Source: Zygnema circumcarinatum
Taxonomy: Eukaryota > Streptophyta > Zygnematophyceae > Zygnematales > Zygnemataceae
Length of the DNA: 43,754 bases
Direction of reading: 5' to 3'
Assembly (NCBI GenBank): GCA_037447605.1
Contig: CM074817.1
Location: forward strand, 392,870-436,623
Both the position numbers and the translations under genes were made by a program. The notes under the pieces were generated by a model. The model saw nothing but the letters and a program-made list of their open reading frames with translations, was not told the DNA's origin and searched no databases. Positions 1 through 10,641 of the stretch are shown here, in pieces (the first letter of the stretch is position 1; the number at the start of each line of letters is the position of its first letter).

Positions 1-27
1 CCACGTGGACCAATAAGTGCCACGTGG
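1..27. promoter_or_regulatory. Pair of G-box (CCACGTGG) palindromes
   Basis: Two CCACGTGG palindromes lie at 1-8 and 20-27, followed by a half-matching AACGTGG near 31-37. CACGTG is the core site of plant bZIP and bHLH factors. The pair may belong to the promoter of a gene outside the window, because no gene starts nearby. The sequence is seen directly; the regulatory role is inferred. Confidence 0.4.
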
Positions 28-39
28 CATAACGTGGTC

Positions 40-1150
40 TCGGTAGGGCGGGGCTGGCGCGCGTGATTGGCCATATCTCCGGACGGCTTTTATGACATTT
101 TGTCTTTAGCGAAAACGCGCTTGGACGTACTGTATCTGGACTATGGCCGGTATTCAACACCTTTCGGCAAAATAGTTGATAGCTTTATAGAATACGTAAT
201 GTGCGTAGTATTTTTTATATTATTAAAGTCGTGTGCCCAGTACTGGTTCGCGAACAATCTCAGTGCCATCCCAGGTTACAAGGATCAGGGCATCTCGCGA
301 GTGATACGATAATTGGCGGAGGCCGAGGACGCGAAACATCGTCAGATCAGAAAATTCGACGGCGGGCAGCGGGCAGGCGGGCACCAACTGAAACATTTGC
401 AGCGGGCAGCCAACGGCAAATGCATCTGAGCCGTCCGTACGGACATTTTTATTGCTACCCGAACGTGGCGGACGAAACGAAACTCCCCAAAAGCTGCGCA
501 CGTTTTTCTCGCCCTCGCGAGGGAGCCCTCCGACCGTACGGACGGGCCCGCCCGCGGGATGCTGACGTGGCGATGGAGGGAGAGGATGGGGGAGAAGAGG
601 GCAAGAGGAAGGCCAGGTTTGATCTCAGTTATTTTCAGTTAAAGTATTTTCAGTGTGCCGCGCTCAATTTTGGGAAAAAGGCGATCTATGGATGGTTCAA
701 AAGAAGAGGTGTAAATAGTGCACATTATTGCGTTTTCTTTATTCATCTCAACTTCGTCGTTCCATTCGGCGAGGAAAGGAGGCAGTCGGCTGCCTAAAGC
801 CAGTCACTGGAAGCCCCAACATGGGAAGAAAATGCCAAAATTTGGCATTGAATAATTTAAATGTCTCATTTTTGGTGAAAGTGAAGGCTCGGCTTCCTTT
901 CTAAGCTCGAGCAGAAGTTTGTCGATTTGACCGTTTTTCCTTTTCAACTTTTCTTTTAAAGGGATGCGAAGACCAGACTGTGAGTTGGCATTGAAGAAAA
1001 TGACAAAGTGGAAAAAGCAAAAGATGAGGGGTTGGGGCTTAGAGCTCAGAAAGTTGGGCTTCTAACTTTTCACACTTCCACTGCTTTTGGCAGTCTTTTT
1101 ATTTTCAGCAAACCTGTAGGCTCTGAAATTTCTGATATGAGTTTTTTTCA
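40..1150. other. Stretch without a supported gene
   Basis: Open frames overlap on both strands here with no splice-consistent chain and no family resemblance. Two CGTACG palindromes occur at about 435-442 and 534-541 in GC-rich sequence. From about 640 onward the DNA is AT-rich. I see no RNA gene. Confidence 0.5.
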
Positions 1151-1185
1151 ACTGTGTGTGGTCATCTGAAGATGCAAATACTGCA

Positions 1186-1371
1186 ATGATGGTGGTGTTT
1201 TTTTTGCTCGTTTTCTTCTCTTGTGCGGAGGGACAACTCTGCATGCAGTGGCTCCCATGGCTTGAGCACATGATGATGATGATGATGGCCATGGGTCACT
1301 CATGGCCTCATCCTCATGTTGAGGAGCAAAGCGTTCATACGGTTGGAGGGTTTTGTGCATCAAAATGCTGA
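1186..1371 (+). CDS. Possible small secreted Met/His-rich peptide (61 aa)
   Basis: The frame opens with two Met codons, then a very hydrophobic stretch (VVFFLLVFF) ending SCAEG, which resembles a cleavable signal peptide. The mature part would be about 45 residues with a run of six Met (an ATG microsatellite at about 1270-1288), several His and Trp, and a C-terminal Cys pair (GGFCASKC). Met/His-rich segments can bind copper. The microsatellite could also produce this frame by chance. No homologue is recognised and transcription is unknown. Confidence 0.2.
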   Translation: MMVVFFLLVFFSCAEGQLCMQWLPWLEHMMMMMMAMGHSWPHPHVEEQSVHTVGGFCASKC

Positions 1372-1744
1372 GGTTGAAAGGGAACTTTGGAGGACTCTTC
1401 AGAATGGAAGGTCCTCACAATGTGGGCTCTTAGGACCTGCAAGGCGAGGAACAAAACGACAAAAAATGGCTCCTTGCCTTGAGGCTCATGGAAGGCCAAT
1501 CCAGAGCCGTACAAACTCAACTTAACAAACTAGAATTTGGTTTTTGTCCGTGCAGTTTCTGCTGTACAGTGCTTTAAGAAACAGTAACCTAAATGTTTGA
1601 AGCCGTGGCACTTTCTGATTGGTTCTGCTTGACAATCTTGACTTTGCTGGACCAATGATATGATTTGGTGCGTTCACACGGGACCTTTTGACAACGACGA
1701 ATCGAGCGAGACTCGCGGGGTATGAGGGCCGGAAAGGAACCCTA

Positions 1745-2915
1745 ATGCCATGCAAGACGGCGCCGCCTGCTCGGCCCGAGTTTGGTTCTGACCGGGAGGG
1801 AGGGACCCATCAGGCTATGGCGGCCTTTCTCATCGTCGCGGGGAAGGGGCCGCTGCCATCGTGTGCAGGGAGAGAGCTCCTGCTAAAGGTATTACTGACT
1901 TTTCATTGATGAGTTTCAGCATCTTCTAATGGACACGGTGATGTTCCGCCTTTCTGAAATCAAAGCAGGTTTTGCACTACTCTGGCTAAAATTTAAGACA
2001 AGCTTCCTGATTGAAAGCATCATTTCCAAGAAGGAATTGTACCAGAAGGCTGAACGGTGATTATTTTTTGTAGTGGTAACGTATTTAGCTGGTCTATACG
2101 AATAAGAAACGCCCCTTTTTATTATCGTCAAGATCGTATTGCATATTTGGCTGCATAGGATGCTGATAAGAGGCATGGATCTCGCTCCTTGTGCCCAATA
2201 TTGCAGATGGCATCTCTTTCTACGACCCCTGTCTACAGCGAAACTATCTTCCCTTCTGGCGAGGATGGGGAAAAGGTTGTCATTGAAGAGCGGACGACTG
2301 TCACTAATGCGGAGAGTGAACGAACTGACCATCATGCGAGACTGGTTGAGCTTCGGGAGGGCTATTTGCATGACATGTGTGACTCGTACGGTCCGGCCTA
2401 CGACACGCGATCACAGGACGAGGGCTATGGTCAGATCTATGGAGAGCCCGTGTTGGACTATGGTGTTGGAATGTAAGTATCCCCAACTGCGTTTCACAAA
2501 TCTATTTGGTTCTAAGTCCAGGCATCAAAATACTGCTGGGTATGCATGTTTACTTCTCCAGCAATTGATTGACTTTTGTGGAGACTCTACCTGTTCGCAC
2601 ACAGTTGAAATTCCATTTTTCATTTATAGGTCATTAGGAAGGAGGTGTTGTCAGGCTTTAAAGTGGAAGAAGGTCCAGTTAATGGAGTTGCTGATTTATT
2701 ATGGACTGCGCAATAGGTGCGGGAATGCTCCGGTTGAATGGGCACCCGCTCTCATCAAAGGTGATGAGCCGGCATCCCTTCTAGGAGAGCACGAAAGGGA
2801 AACGCAGGGAGAGCCCGTGAGCCAGGTGGAGCGTGGGCGCCATTCTCAGTCTGCTGAACAGATAACTGCCGAAAGACCTTCGCATGGGGAGCTTCACACT
2901 GGGACGGCGACGTAG
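1745..2915 (+). CDS. Unrecognised three-exon gene (about 231 aa)
   Basis: Proposed exons are 1745-1888, 2207-2472 and 2630-2915. The first donor is AAG|GTATTA (phase 0), the second acceptor is TATTGCAG, the second donor is GGAAT|GTAAGT (phase 2) and the last acceptor is TTTATAG. Phases are consistent throughout and give about 231 residues ending at a TAG. The middle exon looks most coding: it is acidic and hydrophilic, with a tyrosine/glycine-rich end (GYGQIYGEPVLDYGVG). I recognise no domain. Exon 3 also has an open alternative frame ending at 2715, so the 3' part is uncertain, and more exons may lie upstream. An AATAAA-like signal occurs near 3275. Confidence 0.3.
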
Positions 2916-3358
2916 ATACATGGAGATTTTGCAGACAGTTAGCCCCTTTTTGGGGCTGGGCTGGAATAGCATATCAGGAAGTTGGAGGAAATGTTCAGAG
3001 GTTACGGCGCACCAGGCCTCAACGTTTCAAGTGAAAGATATCACCCACTATACCGGGCTTGTTCCTAGGTTGCACTAGCACAACAATCATGTTCAGTTTC
3101 ACTTTTTGTTGCAGCTGGTTTTTGTATGTACTGTACTATGCTCTAGTGGACGGTGAACTCAGCAGGTGTCGCCTTTCCAGGATTGTTCCTCGAATCGTAC
3201 CTCGAATCATATTCCAGCATCCCAGGCCTGCTTTCTCTACAAGACTGTGTTTTGATTACACGACAAATAATGAAATAAAACATCCAATGAACGTATCAAT
3301 GAGGGAGAAAATGTTTAACAAAAAGACACATTATTTAGGACATCGGCTAAAGTACAAG
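2916..3358. other. Convergent intergenic stretch
   Basis: AT-rich DNA between the 3' end of the plus-strand gene and the stop codon of the minus-strand transporter. It contains AATAAA-like poly(A) signals (for example around 3272-3280). No gene is seen. Confidence 0.5.
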
Positions 3359-6300
3359 TCAGACACCTCTGGCTTGGTTCTCCTCTAGGTTCCACCCTCC
3401 CTCGCCGTCTGCCTTCAGCTTTAGGACCTGCTTGTGCCATTTTTGCAGTCTTGACTTATGCGAAATGCTTAGGGTTGCAATACCGAGGCGTTGAATGTGA
3501 GAATATATCTTGTCCTGCAAGGAAGCCAACAAGCAGCAGGTGAAACGAACAGCCGTCTTTCAATGCCTAGTTGATTCCCTCGTAAATGAGAGAAACGGTG
3601 CTTAAACCAAGCCAGGTTTGCATGCCAGTCACCGTAATCTTCCCCACTCTACCAATGCAAGGGAACACAATCCTTGTGACTACGATACGTCTTAAGTTGC
3701 TCCAAAAATAAACTGACAATATTGTGTCCAACCAAAAGCCGTCATTCGAAGGCAAGAAGGAGAGGAGCCACGCTGTGCAATATCAACCTTGCATATAACA
3801 ATTCTGCTAAACCAGCGGCGTTTTTCAGAGTAAGCGTCATTCCTGACGAATTAAGAAAAGAAGACACTTCATCTCACCTCAAACTCTTCACTAATGGCGG
3901 AAGTGCTCTCATCCAGCACAGCGAGAATGGGAAGATGATGGAGGACACGTGTCAGCGACAGGGCCTGTCTCTCTCCAGGAGACAATTCATTGGCCCAATC
4001 TCGTGGAACCTGCATCGAGTAATCAAAAGCATAACTAATCCATAACAGATCGCACCCCTCTGCCACTCATACACAGACTTCGTTGACATGGTAGTGTAGC
4101 GTCAGCTGCACTTACTTTTCCTAATTGCCTTAAAAGTGATAGCCTAAATACCATTCAGAGGAGAAGATAGATGCAAAGCAAAGAGAAGAGAGGTCGTTTC
4201 GAGTTACTACTTACCATCCAGTCGCCTCGAACACGCTCTAACAGACTACATAGCCCCACAATCTCCAACAATGACTGAAATTTATTTCCTAGTTCATGCT
4301 TTCCTCTGGAATCTCCAGATAGGACAGATGGCGGCTGATCCGGATAGGTTATCTGTGCAGCAAGACCCCCCCGTGCAAGGAGGGGCTTCTGCGGAAGGTA
4401 GATAACTCCCTTGTGGCCAACCCTTTCTGGGCGGTGCACTGAACCTGAACATGTCAATAGACCACAGTCCTTCAAAATAGTGACTGAAAGACTATGGAGC
4501 TCCGGCAAAGTGGTGTGCCGGGTGGGAAAGGACACTGCGGAAGGGAGAAGGGGTTCGGATGAAGGAGTGAGCAGGGGAGCCAGAAATACAAAGAGAGAGG
4601 GAGACTCACTCTACCTGATTGTAAAGGCCACAGTCCACATATTGCGCGGGCCAAACTCGTCTTTCCCGCCCCACTCGGCCCCTCCAAAAGCAACCCTTCT
4701 CCGTGTTTAACCCTGGCGCTAAGATTCGTCACAACAATCATCCCATTATTAAAAACACTACATGTGACCTTGTCCAATATTAAAGCAAAAAATTCATTCT
4801 CAATCTTCTCTTGCCCATCTCCTCTTACACACATCGTCCCTCCCGTCTCTAATCCGTTTCCTTGTTCTCCCCCACCACCTCCATCTCCACAACGTGGCTC
4901 GCACTTCTTATCTTTCCGTCTCCCTTCTTTTCCTCTATTTCCCCACCACTCACTTTCCACTTCCTCATCAACCTTTCCATCTCCCGCCTTCCGCTCGTCC
5001 CCTCCCAACTCTCCTCTTTCCTCATGTCTCCTTTGCTCGACTGCACACCACTCGGCAGTAATGCTTCGCTCAGCCCCCCCTATGGCAGACCCTTCTCCCC
5101 TCTCTGCTGCAGCCATGGCTGCTTCAAGCTCTGCAAATGGGGCGCAAGTAAACAAGGAGGCGGGAAAAGCATGGGTCCCAAAAACAGGATGTTCTACAAC
5201 AGGGCATGAACCCACCATCTGAACGGAATAGTTAAGAAGAACTTTTGCTCCAATCACTTCACTATACCTCACTCTGCATCGATCTATATGATTTTTTTGG
5301 CCACGGCCGTTTTCACCTTTTCTCTCTAATGTGCGTACTTTACTCAACCTCCCCACTGGCCTAGGTGGATTCTCAGGCAGGTCTCGGAATTTTTCATACA
5401 GCTGCCCTCCGTTCGGCGTTAGAGGAAACCCAGTTCTCGGATCAATTGCGTCTGCCCAATATCCGCGTCTTCTTAAAACCGTGCAAACGGTGTTTTCCCA
5501 ACATAGAAAACGTTCCAGCATTTGATCCATCTCATAGAAAACATCGTCAGCCTGAACTTCCCCGGTTGCTTTTTTCAAATCTATTACTTGCCTGCTGGAC
5601 TTCTCCCCGTTGTTCGCATTTTCTCCCCTTGCTTTCTCTCTATTCTCCTCTGCTTTCATCATCACAAACTGTTGTGTTCCAATCGCCACTGCTTTATACT
5701 GATCTTTATCGCCTTGTGCAGACGCAGGTGTTTGAATGTGGCATATATCAACAGCTCCACATTGAAACGTGGGTACAATTAGCATTTTTTTCAGATTGGC
5801 ACCAGGGAACACCTCCGCCAAATGAGCTTGCATTTCGTCTGGAACAGTATGAATTGAATATTCGATCTCTCCACCTTGAGGTAGAAGCCTCCTGATTGGC
5901 CCTTGAAGCATTCCCGAGCATGCCAAACCTTCCCGTTCCAATGAACGTGAATCTCCTCCTTCTCCAAATCCCGCCTCCAAATCGCTCACTTTTATCTGAA
6001 CGTCGTCATTTTCTCTATTTCTCCCCTCATGCCCGCTGTTTTGGAGGAGTTTCTCGGTTGCTTCTCTATCACACCACCGTGAGCTAAATTTTTCACTCAA
6101 CCATGTTCCATATATTCTCAATTGGTCGCTGCCTTTACAATTGAGGAGCGGAGAGAGGGATGTAAACGGAGAAATGAAAGGCTGTATTTCCTTGGCTTTT
6201 GCTGTGGGCTTATTCGGAACTGAATCGGAAGAGCTTGGAATAAGCCCCAAAAATTCGAATAACTCAGCAACTCTCGATGTATGTCCGGCGACATCCGATA

Positions 6301-8540
6301 AAATTTTAGACGCGTCAATAACTTGGGTGAAACTGCAACCTCTCAAAAACAAAACATTAACGCGCCATTCCCATTTCAGAAAAGCTGACAGCTCGGAAGG
6401 AGTTCCCTAAATCCACAAGACGAAGCGAAATTAATCAATGAAATTCTGAAACGAGAAGGTTCGCGCAACGAAATACGTCACGAAAGCGACTAGGTACTCT
6501 GACGAAAGTTCCGATCCTTCTATTCCAAGTGTAAACTTTCTTACTCGATGGACTCAGGCCTATTTCATATACATTTACATGAACTCATAAGAAGGCGGCT
6601 CACCTGTAGATGAGTTGTAGAATCGCGAAGGAGGAGTTGCTTATCAGCTGTGCAGTCGCTCCTTTATCTTCCGTCCCCCCAAAGGCTCCTCCAAAGACGG
6701 GAATAGAAAGGACCAAATAGTTCATCATGGAACCTAAAGGCCTAAAACATTACACAAAAGTCCCCGTCATTCTCCAAATACAGCCAAAAGACTTGTAACA
6801 ATAAGCTATGGCTATACATAGTGATATTGTATTCATCGAACGGTAACCGTGCATTGAAGATCCTCTGAACAATCCAAATAGGCAATTCTGCAGGTTGTTT
6901 CTCGAGGATGTGGATCGAAAAGATATAACACGAAAAAAAAAGCGACGCACCCATATAATCAAATAGCTTCGTGGCTGTGCTGAGAAGAAGGTGTCGGAGC
7001 ATAAGCTGCTTCTGATTGGCAAGAACACGCGCCAGGTCAGCGTCTAGCTGGCAGCCCTCCAGAGTCGCACTCTTATACATGGCAATGCCTTCTGCATGCT
7101 CTCTCAACCTGCACATGGAAATCGGCACTCAAATAGTGCGAGGAAAGGCCGGGGAGAGGCAAAGACAAGAGGAGTACTATCTCAAGAAGCTTTGAATGAC
7201 TAGAAAGTTCTCACCTAACATGAGACATTCGAAAATTTGCCTCAAGCATCTCTTGCTTTGCGACCAGACTAGCGATTGGTGATATAATCCAACGGTTGAG
7301 TGCAGCTCCAATAAAGAAGAAGGAGTATATCGCAAAGCAGGCTGACAGGCCCACATAGCTCCAAACTAAGGCGGTGTAGAAGACGATCATTAGAGGCACC
7401 GTCACGGTTCGCGACACAAATGTGCAAATTTGCAGGCAGAAATCTTGAATTTCCTGCGCATATGTGCCATTAGTGAAGGCCCACAAACGAAGCTGTCTCC
7501 TTAACCGCACAGGTTGTTGCTTTCATCGAGCAGGGCATCAAGGTGAACTTTCTTGTCTAAGTTCCGAAATATGTTTGCCAGTAGGAGACAGACAAGTACA
7601 TTGTGAATGTGACCTTGGAAGACTCCGAGAAATAGACACTAGACGGAAAGGCATTCTTCTAATCATGAGCCTATACGGCTGCTCTTTTGTTCCAAAGAGT
7701 AGGATGTCTCACTTGTGCAATCCGCTGATCAGGGTTGTCGATAGCTGCAGCTTGATTCTTGGTGGAAGAGGGGGAAAATCCATGGGAGAGCATGTAGAGA
7801 GGAGCTTCTTTGCAGTATGCCGTGTGGCACAATCTGGTGAGACGCGTCCGCCATTGAAGGACTAGCCCTTCAACAACCCACTCGTGTGCTGCTGCACAAA
7901 GTGCTGTGGCCGTATACCAGACTGCCGCATCTCTAACTGCAATCCAGAACAGCTGCAAATAAAAACACATACATTCAAGGATACGCAATCAGAGAAAGGC
8001 AAGAATTGAAGTTTCACCTTGGAAAGAGTCGGAAACGATAGACGAGGGGCAGAGGTGAGAGGAAATCTGCAGCTTATATTGTTAATCCAAGTGTTACTTT
8101 ATTTCGACAACAACAATTGACTTCTTGGAGTGGATATAAATTAAAGAATTGCTAAATATGCAAATGCCTGTAGTCGAATGCTGTGACCCAAACTACCAGC
8201 ATTGGTCCTCCGAGCTCTGCTTTCCTGCAATTTCTTCAGAATTCTTGAAACTAACGCAGATTGAAACAAACCAGTGAGGCCTTGAAGAGGACAACTTCGA
8301 TTGGTGGAATATTTTCTGCAGCTACTTCATTTCTACCTTCCAACTATGTCTTCCGAGAGTTAACATTGAACTCACATCAATATCAGCATCAACAAGAGCG
8401 AGGTAGAAGGCGCCTGCCACGTGTCCCATCTTGGAGACAACCACCACGTTGACCGCTGACAGAATGACAAGTGGCAGCATCTTCTCGGCTCCCGCCAGCA
8501 GCAGCAGCCGCCCTAGCCGCCTTACAAACTTGGCGTCCAT
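3359..8540 (-). CDS. ABCD4-type half ABC transporter with an inserted MMADHC (CblD) domain
   Basis: Nine exons: 8376-8540, 7713-7952, 7215-7453, 6951-7108, 6604-6733, 4615-6332, 4215-4444, 3878-4009 and 3359-3514. All introns are GT-AG and all phases agree, giving 1055 residues. The order is: ABC_membrane_2 domain (about residues 1-340, with NPDQRIAQ and FDYMGSMMNYLVLSIPVFGG, which closely track human ABCD4); a long linker; an MMADHC-like domain (about 463-714); a low-complexity acidic linker; then the ATPase. Walker A is GPSGAGKTS (862-870), the Q-loop region is YLPQKP, the signature is LSPGE (969-973), Walker B is ILAVLDE (988-994) and the H-loop is His1023. Human ABCD4 (about 606 aa) works at the lysosome in cobalamin release. 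MMADHC is the cytosolic chaperone that directs B12 to its enzymes. The start at 8540 is preferred over an upstream Met (8708) that would add a Gly/Glu-rich microsatellite translation. Location at a vacuolar or lysosomal membrane is inferred. Confidence 0.88.
5123..5878 (-). other. MMADHC (CblD)-like domain encoded inside the transporter exon
   Basis: This part of exon 6 encodes about residues 463-714 of the fusion. It follows human MMADHC's structured C-terminal domain from memory: an opening like EIEYSIHTVPDEM, then GYWADAIDPRTGF (YWAD at 602-605), and GSCPVVEHPVFGTHAF followed by SLFTCAPF near the end. It lies in one uninterrupted frame with the end of the membrane domain (FTQVIDASKILSDVAGHT) on one side and the ATPase on the other. 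Where human has two adjacent cysteines (261 and 262, the first reported to bind cobalt), an ungapped alignment gives Ser-Cys, so one Cys is kept (residue 687). Extra hydrophilic loops are inserted relative to human. Confidence 0.85.
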
Positions 8541-8603
8541 GGCGGAGCTGTCTCTTTGTGTGCCGCCAGCCCAGCCATCCTCCTGTCTCTCTCCTCCTCC
8601 CAT

Positions 8604-8645
8604 CCCTCCCTCCCTCCCTCCCTCTCCTCCCTCCCTCCCTCCCTC
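8604..8645. repeat. CCCT/CTCC microsatellite
   Basis: A nearly pure CCCT-type tract sits just upstream of the preferred start of the transporter gene. Read on the minus strand it encodes Gly/Glu-rich sequence. It is therefore more likely 5' untranslated than coding. Confidence 0.8.
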
Positions 8646-8867
8646 GCCTCTCTCACTCCCCTCTTGCGCGGTTCCAGTTCTGTCTCCCTCCCTGCTGTGG
8701 AGCAACAACGACCTTCAAAGGTTTAGGTGGATCACTTGAAAGAACAGAAGACCCTCAGTGGACCCCACGCAGGTAAATCTCAAGTTGATCTTCGCGACTC
8801 GCTAGTTCCACATACTGTACGGCAGGCTCTTGATAAAGTTACAATACAGTACAGCCAACAGTCCTCA

Positions 8868-10155
8868 TATTTTCGCGGCTTGTCCCCACTGCGCGTGTTG
8901 CATCCCCTGCTTTTTTGGGTAGCTGGGCTCTTGTTGCTCCAGTTTTAGCTTCGCGTTTCCTTGTGGATGATCGTCCGTTGCTTCAGTCTGTTGTTGCTCA
9001 TGTTGATGATGGTCATCTTCCGTTCCAGGTTGCTTTGCGTGCTGCTCATGGTTTGCTCCCTCCTAGCGCTCAGGCTCGCGTCCCCCCTTTTGCTTCTTTA
9101 GCTATTGAATCAGTTTCACGTGTCCAGCCCACTGTGACCGAGGAGGTTGTTGCCGCTGATTTTTCTACCCTTCTTGCGGCTCTCCCTTCCGATGTTGCAC
9201 GTGCTCGGTTGCGATCTTGTGCTGGTCCTGGTGCAGGGGCGTGGTTGGCCGCTACCCCGATTTTTTCCACCCTTCGACTCTCTCCGAGCCAGTTTCAGCT
9301 TGCTGCGCGTCTTCGTCTTGGGCTCCCCCACCCCCCTTTGCAGGGCTCTCCCCGTTGTGGTTGTGGTCGTTCGATTGATGCGCAAGGTGTGCACCTTCTT
9401 CGTTGTGTACGCGGTGGCGGGCGCATCTTGGCCCACAATGTGGTCCGTGACGCTATTGCCGCCGTGGCTCAGGAAGCGGGTTACCTTTTGCAGCGCGAGC
9501 CGTCCGATGTTATCCCACCTCGACAGACTACGACAGGCGAGCGCGGCGTGCGTCCCGACCTTGCTCGTTTGGATGGGGCGCGGCGTATTTTTGGAGACGT
9601 TGTATTGGCTGATCCGACTCGTCGTGGCTTATTATCCCGTTCTGCACACCACGAGGGCGTCGCTGCTCGAGACGCGGCCCTCCATAAAGATCGTGCATAT
9701 GCTCACCGCGACTCGGCCGATGAGTTTGTTCCATTGGCGGTGGAGATTTTTGGCTGCCTCGATGCTCGGTTGGACGTTTTCCTTCGCCAGTGCGCCCATC
9801 GCTCCTTTGAGATGCACGGCCCCGGAAGCCCTCCCCCCGCGATCCTCGCGGCTTTTTATCGACAACGCATTTCTATCGCTTTGCAGCGTTGCCTTGCTTC
9901 CACCATCCTCCGGCGTGCAGCGGTTGTTGGTGCTCGTCCCGGTGGTCTCCCGCCCCTTCCTACGCGTGCTGCGCCACATCTTGGCGACCTTCGCGGCTGC
10001 TTCTAGTGCCGTGTTGTTGGGCCTAGGAGTAGACATCCGTTCAGAAGCTTTTTCTTTGACCTTTAGTCCTTTGTGACCGCTCCCTTTGGTTCCCGATGTT
10101 GATTTCCTTCCTGTAAGTTTGATGGCTTTGCCATCGTGAGTTCAATATATCATTC
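8868..10155 (+). mobile_element. 5'-truncated non-LTR (LINE-type) retrotransposon
   Basis: The fragment keeps only the end of the element's protein and a short 3' tail. Tail bases 10121-10135 form the inverted repeat GATGGC-TTT-GCCATC, followed by CGTGAGTTCAAT. The same tail occurs three more times in the window without the protein, which identifies it as the 3' recognition end. Five-prime truncation is usual for target-primed reverse transcription. I found no clear target-site duplication. It lies head-to-head with the transporter gene, about 330 bp upstream of its start codon. Confidence 0.75.
8915..10006 (+). pseudogene. Retrotransposon polyprotein C-terminal fragment (zinc knuckle and nuclease-like region)
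   Basis: An open frame of about 360 codons survives. It matches, from memory, the C-terminal third of reverse-transcriptase-like proteins that are abundant in bryophyte and charophyte genomes. Visible blocks are AGAWLAATPIF, a CCHC-type knuckle (CGCGRSIDAQGVHLLRC), LAHNVVRDAI, RPDLARLDGAR followed by FGDVVLADPTR (spacing resembling a PD-(D/E)XK nuclease core), VPLAVEIFGCLDA and YRQRISIALQR. The frame continues a little upstream of 8915, to about 8868. The reverse transcriptase domain itself is missing, so this copy is dead. The nuclease assignment is inference. Confidence 0.75.
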
Positions 10156-10236
10156 CCCGGTCCATGGTTTTGGCAAATATGAGGCGGAAATATTGATTTT
10201 TGCAAATAGAAGGTTCGTGTTACCAATAGACGGGCG

Positions 10237-10345
10237 GTATTGTTAGAGTTCATGTTAGAGTTCATATTAGACCGTACGTATCGTACCGCATCATATCGTA
10301 CCGTGTCGTACCGTGTCGTTCAGTATCGTATCGTATTGTTTCGTA
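10237..10345 (+). repeat. Degenerate CGTACCGT/CGTATCGT short tandem tract
   Basis: A duplicated TTAGAGTTCAT unit is followed by about ten imperfect copies of a TCGTACCG/TCGTATCG-like 10-mer. There is no coding potential. It may be minisatellite DNA derived from the adjoining retroelement. Confidence 0.6.
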
Positions 10346-10424
10346 TCGGAGCCAAAAAAGGAGGAAAGACGAGCGAGCGCCTCTTACGGCGGCACGTGCG
10401 GGAAGATTCGGTGAGTTTTGCTGA

Positions 10425-10530
10425 AGCCCGTAACGGCTAGTACGGCTAGTACGGAAAGTACGAAAAGTACGGTTTCTAGGGTTTTTAGGGTTTTAGGGGT
10501 ACGAATAGTACGGGTAGTACGGATAACACA
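10425..10530 (+). repeat. TAGTACGG repeats enclosing telomere-like TTTTAGGG units
   Basis: Imperfect 10-bp repeats of the form GGCTAGTACGG and AAAGTACGG run from about 10433 to 10472. TTTCTAGGG, TTTTTAGGG and TTTTAGGG follow at about 10473-10498. Then more AGTACGG units occur up to about 10523. The middle part resembles plant telomere repeat (TTTAGGG). Confidence 0.6.
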
Positions 10531-10616
10531 GAGTTACCGTACAAAAAGGTGGTTTCGGCAAAATCGGGGCGAATTTCTTGGGGACGCACTGTACAGGGTG
10601 GAAAATATGAGGACTG

Positions 10617-10641
10617 CTGACTGTACAGTACAGTACAGTAC
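10617..10641 (+). repeat. (ACAGT)n microsatellite
   Basis: About four copies of ACAGT/GTACA in a row within non-coding DNA. Confidence 0.7.

Noticed and set aside
4764-5895. Plus-strand frames of 115-176 codons
   Set aside because: They are antisense shadows of the transporter exon and have no family resemblance.
4472-6352. The MMADHC-like stretch as a separate gene nested in an intron of the transporter
   Set aside because: The frame is continuous and in register with both the membrane domain and the ATPase over 1.7 kb, with no stops. A nested gene would not be expected to keep both joins open in the same frame.
8376-8708. Longer N-terminus for the transporter starting at 8708
   Set aside because: The extra 56 residues are a Gly/Glu-rich translation of the CCCT microsatellite, while the Met at 8540 begins the conserved ABCD4-like sequence.
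9147-10076. A 309-codon frame overlapping the retrotransposon
   Set aside because: It is the shifted frame of the same DNA. The recognisable zinc knuckle and nuclease-like blocks are in the other frame.
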